In this document: piece by piece, positions 45,461 through 56,740 of the stretch
How the letters are laid out: each line of letters starts with the position of its first letter
Numbering within the stretch: position 1 is the first letter of the stretch
Origin: Glebionis coronaria
Lineage: Eukaryota > Streptophyta > Magnoliopsida > Asterales > Asteraceae
Reading direction: 5' to 3'
NCBI GenBank assembly: GCA_025667525.1
Contig: CM046881.1
Coordinates: 23,695,580-23,759,579 of the forward strand
Length of the DNA: 64,000 bases
Translations under genes and position numbers: made by a program
The notes under the pieces: model-generated
The model's input: only the letters and a program-made list of their open reading frames with translations
What the model was told of the DNA's origin: nothing
The model's database searches: none

Positions 45461-46528
45461 ATGTAAAGTGTAAAGAGATCGAAAGGAAAAATAAAGATAC
45501 GTAACTATTCTATTCGTCTCATAATTGTATTTCATCGAAAAAATATGCAATTTATTAAAAATATCAATATTTTAGTTTTTTCTTTCATACTTTTTACATA
45601 ATGACAATTTACTTTTAACAAATTAATTTATAACTACTTTAGTATTTATAGGTGATATAGTAAACTTAATTTACATTATTTATTTATTTTTGAAAATAAC
45701 TATTAATTTACAACATACGAAAATAGCAAACTGGATTATAATTTCAAAACGAAAGAAATACATGCTAAGTTAAAAACAGAAATATGTTCGCATAAATTTG
45801 TTTAGATAAAAATTACTTCCTTTGTCCCATAGTTATAGTCTAATATATTATTTTTGAACGTTCCAAATTAATAGTTCATGATAAAAAAATAGATAAATAA
45901 TGTATTAAGTTTATCATATCACTCTCATTTAAAAATATTATTATAAATAATAAAAAAGTTGTAAATTAATTGGTTGAAGGTATAATTATCATTGTGTAAA
46001 AAGTAAGAGAGAATAGGCTGATAAAGTGATGCTTTTATTAAATTTCGAGTTTTTTTTGTCGATAATTATATTTAAGGTTTTGTTAACAACAGCTATATAA
46101 GTTTTTTTTAAGCTTGTCATTTGTATAAAATTGCATTTAATGAACTTATTATTTCTATATTCATATACATTTAAATATTGCAATTATAAAAGGTATATTT
46201 AAACATGAAATAATTTATTATAATTAAATGTTAAATTATTAATTATATTATTTAAACATGAAAATTTTTATGTTAATTAAATGTTTAATTTCAGTTATAG
46301 TAATTTTAAAACAATCATAAAACTGTTATTAGCGTATGAGACGTATGGTTTTTGATAAAGGACAAGTTGTGGGTCCTCTGATCTTTGAGCATGTGTGAAC
46401 ATGAAACAACTTTTGAATACGTAGAATAGGAACAATCCACAAACTTTTACCCCATAAAACGTCAAACAAATCTATGTGCCTGCCTTCAAATTACACCAAC
46501 CTTTTCTAAATAATTAAATAAATCTTCT
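45461..46528. other. AT-rich non-coding DNA, possible Stowaway end
   Basis: At 45816-45850 ACTTCCTTTGTCCCATAGTT resembles the CTCCCTCCGTCCC terminus of Stowaway MITEs. No matching opposite end is obvious. Nothing else is supported. Confidence 0.35.
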
Positions 46529-46538
46529 GTTGACCACA

Positions 46539-47183
46539 GAGTTGAGATCAATATAGACTTCTTTTTAGCATAGACTATATCAACCAATCACATTCATTCA
46601 AATTAACTTTCCACCTTTTTCTTAAAAGTTAAATAACTCACAAACGGTAAATCGTCAAGTGACAAAAAATACACCATTACAACGAAAATTAAATCATCTT
46701 TCTATCGAGGGGCACATGTATATACTTTCGACGAATTTTTTTTTCGACTTTTTTTCTTAAGTCACGTCTGAGAGAATCATATATGATTCGTCACGAATCA
46801 TATATGATTCGTCACGAATCATATATGATTCGTGATATGAATCATATATGATTTTCTGAAAATCATATATGTTTCGTGACGAATCATATATGTTTCCTGA
46901 CGGATCATATATGTTTCGTGACGAATCATATATGATTCTCTCAAACGTGACTTAAGAAAAAAGTCGAAAAAAGAGTTTGTCGAAAGTATATACATGTGCC
47001 CCTCGTTTGAAAGATGATTTAATTCTCGTCACGATGGTATGTTTCGTTTTGCGTAACGATTAACGGTTTGTGAGATATTGAATTTTTAAAAAATATATTT
47101 TTGTTGTTAGATGAAAAAAATAAATGGTTGTGATTGGTTGATTGAGTCTATGCTAAATAAAGGGTCTATGTAGAACTTTTTCC
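46539..47183. mobile_element. Mutator-like foldback MITE with palindromic satellite core
   Basis: Imperfect terminal inverted repeats of about 230 bp (for example TTTAGCATAGACT...ATCAACCAATCAC and its complement; GGGGCACATGTATATACTTT with AAGTATATACATGTGCCCC) flank a core of 21-bp repeats. GTTGACCACA stands on both sides (46529-46538, 47184-47193), a 9-10-bp duplication of the Mutator type. It has no coding capacity. Confidence 0.85.
46774..46940. repeat. 21-bp palindromic satellite, eight units
   Basis: Units of GAATCATATATGATTCGTGAC type repeat eight times. The first 16 bases (GAATCATATATGATTC) are a perfect palindrome. Units 5-7 have GTTTC in place of GATTC. There are no unique spacers. 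Confidence 0.9.
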
Positions 47184-47452
47184 GTTGACCACATTGGTAA
47201 ATTTTATTATTGTGACACTTTTAAAAATGACACTTTTACGGCGACTTTTAAATTTTTTTATCTTACTTGTATTAAGCAAAACTAACCCATAATTATTTGC
47301 AATAATTAGGAAGTTTTTAAATGTATTTTTATTTTTTAATAATTCTTATCAAATATTATATACAACAAAATTATTTGAAGTTAAAATTGAAAGGAAAAGA
47401 CTTGAAAAGTCAATATGATACAATATTTTGGGATAAAGGCTATACCTATTAA

Positions 47453-47761
47453 GAGAGTCGGGAGTCGTTAGCACGAGAAGTTGGTGCCAAAGCTGCCACG
47501 TAGGATTTTGGGGCTTTAGCACCAGAAACCCTTTGGCACCACATTTGTGGGGGAGTGGTTGGCACGAGAAAAGTGGTGTCAAAGGGGTATAATGGGCCCA
47601 CAAAATACCCTCTTTATTACTAAAAAAAAAGTTGAAAATGGTTAGCGCTGGCTGTTGTGGTTGGCGAGAGCAGCTTTGGCGCGAAGATGGGTGTGGTGCG
47701 CCAATAAAACTTTGGTGTCAAAGGCTTAACAGCCCAACTAGTAGCCACCACTCCCCCATTC
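47453..47761. mobile_element. Tourist-like MITE (TAA duplication)
   Basis: GAGAGTCGGGAGTCGTTAGC at the left and CACCACTCCCCCATTC at the right are inverted. TAA lies on both sides (47450-47452, 47762-47764). The interior has repeated TTTGGTGCCAAAG and TTTGGCACC words. Confidence 0.65.
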
Positions 47762-48039
47762 TAAAAATGTAAACGAATTAAATTACGTATTTTAATATAT
47801 AAAAAATTGGTAAAATGTTGTTATATAAATAGATTACTTTAAAAAAACGTTTAAGTACAAAATATTTGAATAGATTACATATGTGATAAACTAACATAGC
47901 AACTTAGTAAGACACAAGTACTTCTGAAAATCATGAAATTACAACCACTAGATTACATTTGACACAACACCAAACCAAATATAACAAACTACTTAATTCG
48001 ACCACGAATCTTGATAACCAATCGTCACAAAAAACTTTT

Positions 48040-48266
48040 GTTCTTCGGATAAATTAAATCATATGCGTTGTACTCTTCGTCATCATAAGGTCTTCGCCGA
48101 TGGTTTGCTTTTGACGTTCATATAATCTCTCATTCCCAGTATCACTTCATCAAACATGTTATCCACGTCACTTTTTCTTATATCGTTGACCCTCACGTTA
48201 AACTTCCTAAAACGAGCCCTTTGTGTACTAACATTTGGATGCAAAGACTCCTCGAGATTCTAGGGC
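48040..48266 (-). pseudogene. Unrecognised coding-like remnant
   Basis: The minus strand reads without a stop through SLHPNVSTQRARFRKFNVRV, NDIRKSDVDNMFDEVILGMR and DYMNVKSKPSAKTL. A one-base shift later comes YDDEEYNAYDLIYP. The composition looks protein-like rather than random, but I cannot name a family. It has no start codon or promoter. It could be a scrap of a transposon-borne ORF, given its neighbours. Confidence 0.35.
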
Positions 48267-48293
48267 CCACTTCCAACGAACTCGGTACATTAA

Positions 48294-48511
48294 GAGCACC
48301 CACAATTGGTCAAATGCTCAAAGGCTTTTTACTATTCTATTAAGCTTTTGAAGTTAGTTTTTTGCATTGTAGTGAAAGCTTTTTGAAAAGCTTTGTCTTA
48401 TGACTTGTAAAACTACAAGTCTTTCCATTAAGCTTTAGCTAATACTTGTGCTATGCATTTAAAGCATTCAATGCATCAAGTTTTTAAAGATTTGATACAT
48501 TGTAGATGCTC
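48294..48511. mobile_element. Tourist-like MITE (GAGCAYCC ends, TAA duplication)
   Basis: GAGCACCCACAATTGGTCAAAT and GATACATTGTAGATGCTC are inverted. TAA stands on both sides (48291-48293, 48512-48514). It is rich in AAGCTTTT/AAAGCTTT words. A partial relative is at about 55994-56124. Confidence 0.75.
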
Positions 48512-48514
48512 TAA

Positions 48515-49431
48515 AAGAGTTAGTTGTTTTCACCAAGTTGTATTAAAAGAGTTAGGTCATGGAGAACCTAGCTTCGCAAATCATCTTAATAGTAGTATAA
48601 CTTATGAAATCAGTTAGGATTTTGTATTTACGATTTAATTCGTTGTCAGGAAAAACTGTTTAGCCAGTTCTCTATTTGGTTTGTTTTTCTTGTACATAAG
48701 TTGTTAGGAATCTAATATTTCTATAAGATCCTGTCAAGTTAAAGCCGACTTGATTGGTTAAATTTTCCAATCACAACAAAAATAATGTATACGGGCCTTT
48801 TGCATTTCACTAAAAGAAAAACTTTTAAACATTTATTTAAATTCTAATTGACCAACATGATCAGTCAAGTTATATTCAACTTGAAAAGATTTTGATCAAT
48901 AACTAAATCAGTTGAATTTTTACCAAAAGTTAATAAATTAGTTGCAATAAATATGAAAAATCAACAAGATTTGTTGAGAATGCAATAAATTAATATTGAA
49001 TTTTGTTTCCCATTTTTAGTAGCAAGAAAATAAATGCAATCAACTCAAAAATAGTTAAATGTGTATTATATTATTACTATAATAATAATATGTAGAATAT
49101 ATTACTTCAAACTTATGTTATTTTCGTTTCATTTTTATTGTTCACATTTTTTTTAAAATGTTTTAATTTAATTATCTATTATTAAAAATAAATAAGAAAG
49201 TTTGATCAAGTTTAGTATATTACTTTTGTTTAAAGTTATAATTACAATCTTTTAAAAATTTTAATTAATTGCTTAATGTTAAAACAGTCATTTTGTCAAA
49301 AAATAAAAAATAAAACGATAATAAATGTATTTTTTTAAACTGTATATTTTTTATCGGAAAATAATAATTTCGAGAAAGAGTACCATATAACACTTTTATA
49401 CTTATTTACAAAACTCGTAACATGATATAAA
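48515..49431. other. AT-rich intergenic DNA
   Basis: No gene is visible. About 49130-49370 is a diverged relative of 38150-38480. Confidence 0.45.
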
Positions 49432-49434
49432 TTA

Positions 49435-49838
49435 AGGGGTGTTTGAGATTGTCTTTGAAACTAGATTATCTATTTATTTCATTTTTAATATGTAGATAAG
49501 ATAAAATGAGTGTTTGGATAATAAAAAGAAAAGAAAATGATTATTTACGTTTAGAAGCTTTCAAAATATTTGAAAAAGTAATTATGGAGTTACTTATTTT
49601 CTTTTCAAAATGAAGAAAAGGTAAAAATAAGTCTATTTTAGTTATTTTACTTATTAACTAAATAAATAATCTGATTTGCCAAACAATAAAAGAATTAATC
49701 ATCTGATTATTACGATATCAAATAACATAATCAAACAAACACTATTTCTCAAAACCACGTTTTTTTAATTGTTGATTATCTGATTATTTATTTTCAAAAC
49801 GTATAATTTATTTTCAATAAACAATCCCGAACACCTCT
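49435..49838. mobile_element. MITE with AGGGGTGTTTGAGATTGT ends (TTA duplication)
   Basis: The left end AGGGGTGTTTGAGATTGT pairs with ACAATCCCGAACACCTCT at the right. TTA flanks both ends (49432-49434, 49839-49841). The body contains AATAATCTGATTA-type words in both orientations. Confidence 0.7.
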
Positions 49839-49891
49839 TTAGTCACATTAAAAACAAAATGAGATTACAATTTAGAGTAATTAGTTGCTAA

Positions 49892-50182
49892 GAGCAAAAG
49901 GTGTCACGGCTCACCTCACCCTCTTCATTTGTGCCACCTCAGTGCTACATCATCTCATCTCAAGTAACCCAAATAAAAAACTAACTAAACACCCCCTACT
50001 CACAACTAATCTCTCTCCTCACTCACCCCTGCTAAAAACATGTAGGGCCCGATTTTCTCTCTTTTTCTCTCGTTGAAGTATGACGAATAGCTCACGGCGA
50101 AGGGGGGTCGGTGTCACGGCGAACACCGGCGAGGGTGCCACCTCGGACCGGCGAGGGCCCCTCGCGGTGACACCGTTTACTC
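49892..50182. mobile_element. Tourist-like MITE just upstream of GMPP (TAA duplication)
   Basis: GAGCAAAAGGTGTCACGGC and CGCGGTGACACCGTTTACTC are inverted. TAA flanks both ends (49889-49891, 50183-50185). Its right third is unusually GC-rich (CACCGGCGAGGGTGCC, GGACCGGCGAGGGCCCC). It ends about 140 bp before the GMPP TATA box. Confidence 0.75.
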
Positions 50183-50320
50183 TAATAAACAAAAAGAAAA
50201 ACATTAATTATGGTATATTGTTTTATTGGAAAAAAGGTAATATCCTAGCTGGATAATTTATGGATTTATGCCAAATCTTTACTATGAGAATATCCGTATA
50301 TACAGGGGGGGCTTGTATAT

Positions 50321-50337
50321 CTATATATATATATATA
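50321..50337 (+). promoter_or_regulatory. GMPP TATA-like promoter element
   Basis: CTATATATATATATATA is followed by GGTGGTGTATGAGAACAG and a leader that leads to a good splice donor at 50463. The start of transcription is expected roughly at 50355-50370. Confidence 0.5.
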
Positions 50338-50462
50338 GGTGGTGTATGAGAACAGACTCTGTACACATCATTCAATCATTCATCCAAGAAGAACCTTCTT
50401 TGTTTTCTTTATAAAAATATTAAAAATAAAAATAAAGGGCCTGTAAAAAACCCCATTTTAAG

Positions 50463-51609
50463 GTAACCTTTTTTTTTTTTTTTTTTTTGTTTTGTTTTGT
50501 TATGATTTTGGTTTTGTTAATGTAGGTTTGGTTAATGTGAATTGGGCTTGTTTTGAAATTTTGATTTTAATGTTGTTTTTAAGGTTTTGGTTTGTTTAAG
50601 GAACAGATCTGGTGAATTATTATGTTTGGTTGTTTTATGTTGTTGTTTTATTGGATCATTAGTTGTTAGGTATGTGAATTATGGTTTGGTAAGTATAGAA
50701 TCACCCATTAAGATCTTGTATTAGAATTGATCATAGAAGATTAGAAGATCTAAGATCACAACATTAAGTATTGAATCTTATTGTGTTTGATCTGGCTTAT
50801 GTTGTTGTTTTGCTGTCGGTTACTAGGCGTTTTTCGCCTTTTTAACTTGGATTGAGCAGTTAAGTCCTGTTAGATATAGCGGTTAGTTTACGCCATTTGT
50901 TACCTCTTATAAGGTCGCTAGATTACGGTTAATAGGGTAACGAGTAACTAAAATATAAGTTAATGCTTATGCGTAATTGTGGTCTGCGTAAAAACGGGAA
51001 GGAAATTTATGTTTATGGCGTACCCATACCAAACGTTGTTATTTAGTCAGCAAGCTAGCTTGTGCCCGTTATGATGTGTTTAGGAATATATAGCTGTTTC
51101 GTGATAAGTCCAGCTGTTTCGTTAATAGGGTAATGAGTAATTAAAATGTAAGTGAATGCTTCTTTACGCGTAATTGGGGTCTGCGTAAAAACGGTAAGGA
51201 AATTTATGTTTATGGCGTACCCATACCAAGCGTCGTTATTTAGTCAGCAAGCTAGATTGTACTCGTGATGATGTGTTTAGGAATATACAGCTGTTTCGCA
51301 ATAAGTTCAGCTTTAAGTTCACGATTTTTTCCAAACTTATCTGAGAAGGGTAATTATGTATACTCATAATCCTCTTCTTTAATTGTGATGAATATGATTT
51401 ACTTTTGATATGCACCGACCAATTCAATTACCTAGATATATGTCTTTATACCCGAATAAAGCGCTTTTTAAGTAGTTGATCATCTAGAAAACGCTAACTA
51501 AATGCTCTGTGGTTATTCGTGTTTCTTAGTTTAGGACTTTAATCGAAAGTATGCGAATGGTTTTGAGTTGCATTCTCTCTTTTAGCTTCTGATAATTCTT
51601 GTTTTACAG
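50463..51609 (+). other. 5' UTR intron of GMPP
   Basis: The donor AAG/GTAACC at 50463 and the acceptor TTTTACAG at 51609 lie just before AAGCTTATCAAAATG. The 1147-bp intron is T-rich at its start and carries a tandem duplication (50930-51313). Long leader introns often raise expression in plants, but that is not shown here. Confidence 0.65.
50930..51313 (+). repeat. Tandem duplication of about 190 bp in the leader intron
   Basis: Units at about 50930-51116 and 51122-51313 share runs such as GGAAATTTATGTTTATGGCG, ATTTAGTCAGCAAGCTAG and GATGTGTTTAGGAATATA. They differ at some twenty positions. Confidence 0.85.
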
Positions 51610-51624
51610 CAGAAGCTTATCAAA

Positions 51625-52996
51625 ATGAAGGCCCTCATTCTTGTTGGAGGATTCGGAACTCGTTTGAGACCATTGACTCTCAGCGTTCCTAAGCCACTTG
51701 TTGATTTTGGCAACAAACCCATGATCCTTCACCAGGTAAATGCTCATACATACCCTCTTATTTTCTTGAACATTTAGCTTATATAAAAAAATGTTATATA
51801 CTGATATCGTGCATACTATGATTCGTATCAGATTGAGGCTTTGAAGGCTGCAGGAGTTACTGAAGTGGTTCTGGCTATCAATTACCAGCCAGAGGTATAA
51901 TTTGAAGCTTTTTACTCTTTCCTTTCAAATGTGATATACTTATTTAAGTCGCCCGTAAGTATGCAACAAATTTATGAATGAGTTGTTTTATGCAGGTCAT
52001 GCTCAACTTTTTAAAGGATTTTGAGACTAAGCTCGGGATAAAGATTTCGTGCTCACAAGAGACGGAGCCACTTGGCACTGCAGGGCCCTTGGCATTAGCC
52101 CGGGACAAGCTACTAGATGATGCTGGAGAGCCGTTTTTTGTTCTTAACAGTGATGTTATCAGTGAATATCCGCTGAAACAGATGATTGCATTCCATAAGT
52201 CTCATGGTGGCGAAGCTTCAATCATGGTGACCAAGGTATTTATGAGGTTAAATTATGTCATCGATCGGATCTTTCTTATGAATATTATGGATTTTAATGA
52301 TTTTGAATCGGATTAAATGAATAGGTGGACGAGCCTTCCAAATACGGTGTCGTGGTTATGGAAGAATCAACAGGACAAGTTGAAAGATTCGTTGAGAAAC
52401 CAAAAATGTTTGTGGGCAACAAGATCAATGCCGGGATCTATCTACTGAGTCCAGCTGTTCTTGACCGAATTGAACTGAAGCCCACTTCAATCGAGAAAGA
52501 AACCTTCCCTAAAATCGCATCCGAGAAGCTGCTGTATGCAATGGTTCTACCAGGATTCTGGATGGACATCGGACAACCAAAGGATTACATCACAGGTTTA
52601 AGACTTTACCTTGACTCTTTGAGAAAGAACGCACCATCCAAACTCGCCAGCGGCGCACATATTGTGGGCAACGTCATTGTTGATGAAAGTGCCAAGATTG
52701 GCGAAGGATGTCTAATTGGACCAGATGTCGCAATCGGACCTGGCTGTGTGGTGGAGTCAGGTGTCAGACTCTCCAGGTGCACTGTGATGCGTGGAGTTCG
52801 TATCAAGAAACACGCGTGCATCTCAAGTAGTATCATCGGCTGGCATTCGACTGTAGGCCAATGGGCCCGCGTTGAGAACATGACAATACTTGGAGAAGAC
52901 GTGCATGTCTGTGACGAGGTGTACAGCAATGGGGGTGTGGTTCTGCCACATAAGGAGATCAAGGCTAGCATCTTGAAGCCGGAGATAGTTATGTGA
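51625..52996 (+). CDS. VTC1: GDP-mannose pyrophosphorylase (mannose-1-phosphate guanylyltransferase)
   Basis: Coding exons 51625-51735, 51832-51894, 51996-52235 and 52325-52996 join in phase 0 to 361 codons, which I recall as the length of Arabidopsis CYT1/VTC1. All introns are GT-AG. The enzyme makes GDP-mannose from mannose-1-phosphate and GTP in the cytosol, for ascorbate synthesis, N-glycans and GPI anchors, and cell-wall mannans. Motifs: N-terminal nucleotidyltransferase signature [13 protein letters not shown] (residues 6-18) with [18 protein letters not shown] (metal/nucleotide site); [17 protein letters not shown]. The C-terminal third is a left-handed beta-helix of hexapeptide repeats ([29 protein letters not shown]) ending [10 protein letters not shown]. 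No stops or shifts are seen, so it is very probably functional. It is the only intact gene in the window. Confidence 0.96.
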
Positions 52997-53279
52997 AGAG
53001 ATTCTGTCGATATATAATAGCTGAAGTTTAGTTTCTAATCGCGTCTCGTTAAGGTGTGTTTCATTTCGAGCTTTGTTTTGTAAGGTGTAACAGTATCAGC
53101 AAGGACCTCATTAGACATTTTAGAAGATGCAAAGATCAGATGTTAAAAGGTGGTTCTGTACTTTTTGTTATGGGTATAATTATGGTCTTCTTTCATGTGT
53201 TATATGAAACAATATTCATTCAAGAAATATTAATAAGCTATTTTGTTTCAGTTAAGTGAGTATAGCTTATTTTTAGCAT
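52997..53279 (+). other. GMPP 3' UTR and downstream flank
   Basis: T-rich sequence after the stop, with AATATTAATAAGC near 53225 as a possible poly(A) region. No canonical AATAAA was found. Confidence 0.4.
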
Positions 53280-53718
53280 GGTTCTAAATAGCGCGCTATA
53301 GCGCGCCTTATAGCGTGCTATAGCGTGAAGCGTGACCTCCACGTTACGAAACAGACTAAAGCGTCATCTTTAGGCGTAGTGTGCTAAAAGGCGGCATAAA
53401 GCGCGATATAGCGCGTAGCGTGGTGAATCTTTTTGCAAATTTACAAGAATTGGGCTTGTTTACTAGTTTTGGGATATTTTGTAGACTTGGGTTTAATAAT
53501 TTTATTATGGGAAAAGATCTTGAGTAACTATTAACCGATTTTGTTGTAAATTTGAATTAAAATATTGCTCAATTTTATAAACTCGCTATATAAATATTAA
53601 TTTATAAAATTTTATGCCGCTATATATTACGCTTTAAAAAACGTCATAGGTTCGTTATAGCTTGTATAGCTTAAAGCTTGTCAATACTGTTACGTTACGT
53701 TTCACGCTATTTATAACC
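53280..53718. mobile_element. MITE-like element with TAGCGCGCTATAGCGC words
   Basis: GGTTCTAAATAGCG at the left and CGCTATTTATAACC at the right are inverted. GCGCTATAGCGC-type palindromes are dense at about 53290-53430. It is non-coding; the target duplication is unresolved. Confidence 0.55.
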
Positions 53719-54446
53719 TTATTTAGTCATTTTGTCGAAATTTAGGTGTGCACATGAATCATGTGCTGTCATATGAAAAATAGATAATTGAATTTGAGAT
53801 TGGCCCATTGGTCCCATATAGCTAAGGAGAGTAACATGTGTGGCCCCAAGTCCTAGTTGGCTTTGATGCAACAACACTTAAACAAATAGTATTAAATATC
53901 GTCTGTTTTCGAAAGCATTTTCAATGCATTAAGTCTTTAAGTCGAGACACAATTACGGTTTTAAGGCATAAATCGTAATTTTCGTGTTGAGAGTCGAATA
54001 TGATACATGTAAAGTGAATTTCCTATTCGTCGACGATTTATTTCTATATGAAAAATGTTAGACATTACCTAGTAAGGTAAAAGCTCACGGGTGATTGGTG
54101 CACTTTCTTTGTTGGCTTGGTCATCTTAATAACCAAACCAAATTTACTTTCATTGAATGTGAAACTATGAAAGTATAAAAAGTGGATAATTTACAAAATT
54201 GGTATCCAAAAAAGGTTGGTAGGTAGGGAATAATTTTACTTCAAAAAAACCACAAACTTGGTAATAAATTGAATGGGAAAGTATAAAAAGTGGATAATTA
54301 TAGGGACCTTTGATGTCTCTGATTGAACACCTTTTTTTTGTTGTCATTTTCTTGTATCTACAATCACATGAATAATGCAAACTAAAATTATATTTTTTTT
54401 GGATAATGTGCTAGAAAACATGACTGAGAGAGATACATTTCTCAAA
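53719..54446. other. Non-coding DNA with a small direct repeat
   Basis: GAAAGTATAAAAAGTGGATA occurs at 54169 and 54277. No gene is supported. Confidence 0.45.
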
Positions 54447-55441
54447 GGTTAAGTACAAAGTATACCTATGGTCCTCAAATAAATATACTTTTTTAAGTTT
54501 TTGAAAAAGACAAATACTTTTTATCAACTCATCAACTCATTTAGTTTTTGTGACATGTTTAATTGATCAATTTTTTCTATTAATATTTTTTCCTAAAGTT
54601 TGACTTAGGCTTTCTGACATTTTCTCTTTTACATTGATCAATCGTCGATGACTCAACCTCTAAGTGATCAGCCTATCTTAGAAATTGAAAAAGTATCCAA
54701 AAAAGACAGTTTACTTTTGTATTTTTATATTTTGTAAATCTTTTATTGAAAAAGTAAATTTAATAAAAAACTATTTTTTAAACAAATCTAAAATTATCAC
54801 ACACTACACACACTAGAACTCCATTGATCTTTCCGTCCTAATCTTTTTCAAAAAATAAAAAACATTTTTTTCGAAAAAAAAATTAAACTTTTTTTTTTAA
54901 AATAATTTGTTTCGAAAAATATTTAAAAAAAAATAAGTTTTCTTTTTCAAAAAAAAAAACTTTTTTTAAAAAATAAAACTTTTTTTAAAAAATAAAACTT
55001 TTTTTAAAAAAAAACTTGTTTCGAAAAAAAATAAATTTTTATTTTAAAAAAACTTGTTTTCAAAAAAGATTTCAAAAAGAAATAATTTTTTTTTTCAAAA
55101 AAACTTATATCTTTAGATAAAAACACTTTAGGAATTTTTTTATTTTTTTTTAAATGATAAGGTTCGTCATACATCTTGAAAAAGGAAAAAGAGAAGAATA
55201 TCTTCTCTTTTAGATCTTGTTAATTTCTTAACGAAAAAATCATTTGCACCATCCGTTTAAAAGGATATATGATACACCGTTCACTACAAAAGTTAAACTC
55301 TGAGAAAAGATATTAATATAAAAAATTGATCAATTGAACACGTGGTAAAAACTAAATGAGTTGATCAGTTAACAAAAAATATTTGTCTCTTTTTAAAACT
55401 TAAAAAAAGGTCTCACTTGAAGATCATGAGAATACTTTTAG
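54447..55441. mobile_element. Foldback element with A/T homopolymer core
   Basis: The left arm (about 54447-54640: AAAAAGACAAATACTTTTT, CAACTCATTTAGTTTTTG, TTGATCAATTTTTTCTATTAAT) is matched in reverse by the right arm (about 55285-55441). The core at 54840-55140 is a degenerate array of AAACTTTTTTTAAAAAATAA units. Confidence 0.6.
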
Positions 55442-55632
55442 TCTCTTTTTTACTTATCACTTTCTCAAATGCAAAAATCGTGTATCGATAAATTCTTTTT
55501 GCTTGAAACACGTTTATCAAGTTTAGAGCTACACAATATACTATCTATACTCGTACCTAGAGTATGAACAATACATCAAATCTACATTGAATGCATTTAA
55601 AACTCGACAGATAAACGAGTAATAGTTTTGGG

Positions 55633-55993
55633 GTCTATTTGGTAAGAGCTGTTTTGAAACTTTTTTATAGCTGTTAGTTTTTTTGTTATAAAAATAATTT
55701 AAAGTTCTGTTTCACAAGAATTATTTAGAGTTATATTTTTATTTTAAATAAGTAGCTTTTAAATAAAAAGCTGATTCATAAAGCTTTTTAAATTGTCAAG
55801 AGCTGTTAAAACTATAAATTACTGATATACCCTCTAAACATATTATTGTTGATTTTAAATATGTCTTTTTAAGTCATTTTACATCGTAATTTTACAATCA
55901 ACAACTAATATACTAAACATTTTAAAAATAAATACAACTTCTAGCTTAAGTTAACAGCTTTTTAGTAAACAACTTACATCTAGTTTTGCCAAA
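55633..55993. mobile_element. MITE-like element (TTTGGTAAGAGCTG/TAGTTTTGCCAAA ends)
   Basis: Imperfectly inverted ends flank an AT-rich body with repeated AAAGCTTTTTA/TAGCTTTTAAA words. Boundaries are approximate. Confidence 0.4.
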
Positions 55994-56124
55994 CATAAAT
56001 TTGAGAATTGTCAAATCATATTGAAAAGTTTTTGAAAAAGCTTGGATTGTAGTGCAAAACACTATTCAAAAAGCTTTTTAAAATGTCAAAAAGCTTTTGC
56101 TCATTTGTACCATCGGAGATGCTC
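55994..56124. mobile_element. Partial Tourist-like MITE, relative of 48294-48511
   Basis: The right end CATTTGTACCATCGGAGATGCTC followed by TTA is the reverse complement of the left-end pattern at 48294. AAAAAGCTTTTTAAAATG words match its interior. The left end is not clear. Confidence 0.45.
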
Positions 56125-56265
56125 TTATAAGGTTCGATTCTACATGTAATAGTAATAGATTTAGACTTCTCAAGTTGAGATTAAGACGGCTATAGCAAAA
56201 TCGAGACCTGAAATTGGTTGATGTATCTTAAAACCTATTTGGATGCATCTAGCCATCTAGCTAAT

Positions 56266-56740
56266 TGTAAGCAAAATCAAAATATAAAATATGCACACAA
56301 TCAACCTCTCCAAGTGCAATATAATGAATGATTTAGTACAATACAACTAGTCCTCAAATGAGTGCTAGTAATACAAAACAAAGACAGTCCTAACTAGGTT
56401 GACCCAATCACCTCACTACAAGAACACTCACACTCAATGATCAATACAGATTGATTAAATACAAGATTAGTTATCAAGATAGATAACTTGATAACGAACT
56501 AATAAGAAATCAAGAACTGTGTGTAAAAGTGTGTAAACAATAGAAAGCGACTGGGAAAGATAATGAAACCCTAAACATGAGTTCAGTTTATATATTGAGC
56601 TCAAGTTTATGGTTATACACATTACACCCTTCTACTTTAGATAATTGCATAAGTAGTTCCACTTTCCATAGTTCCAGCAAATGACAACTCAAGTCCCTTA
56701 CATTAAGGTTTGACCAACATTGACCCTTGTATTCTCAACA
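56266..56740 (-). repeat. 3' LTR of the minus-strand copia element
   Basis: Minus-strand LTR, TGTTGAGAATACAAGGGTC ... TTTTGCTTACA, about 475 bp. It is preceded on that strand by a purine tract (TTTGAAGGGGG). A TATA-like AATATATAAAC lies within. CTAAT (56261-56265) would be the target duplication; its partner lies outside the window. Confidence 0.75.

Noticed and set aside
46774..46940. CRISPR-like regular repeat
   Set aside because: The units are directly adjacent and palindromic with no unique spacers, and lie inside a plant MITE.
52606..52971. 121-codon minus-strand ORF
   Set aside because: It is a shadow of GMPP exon 4, which is clearly the coding strand.
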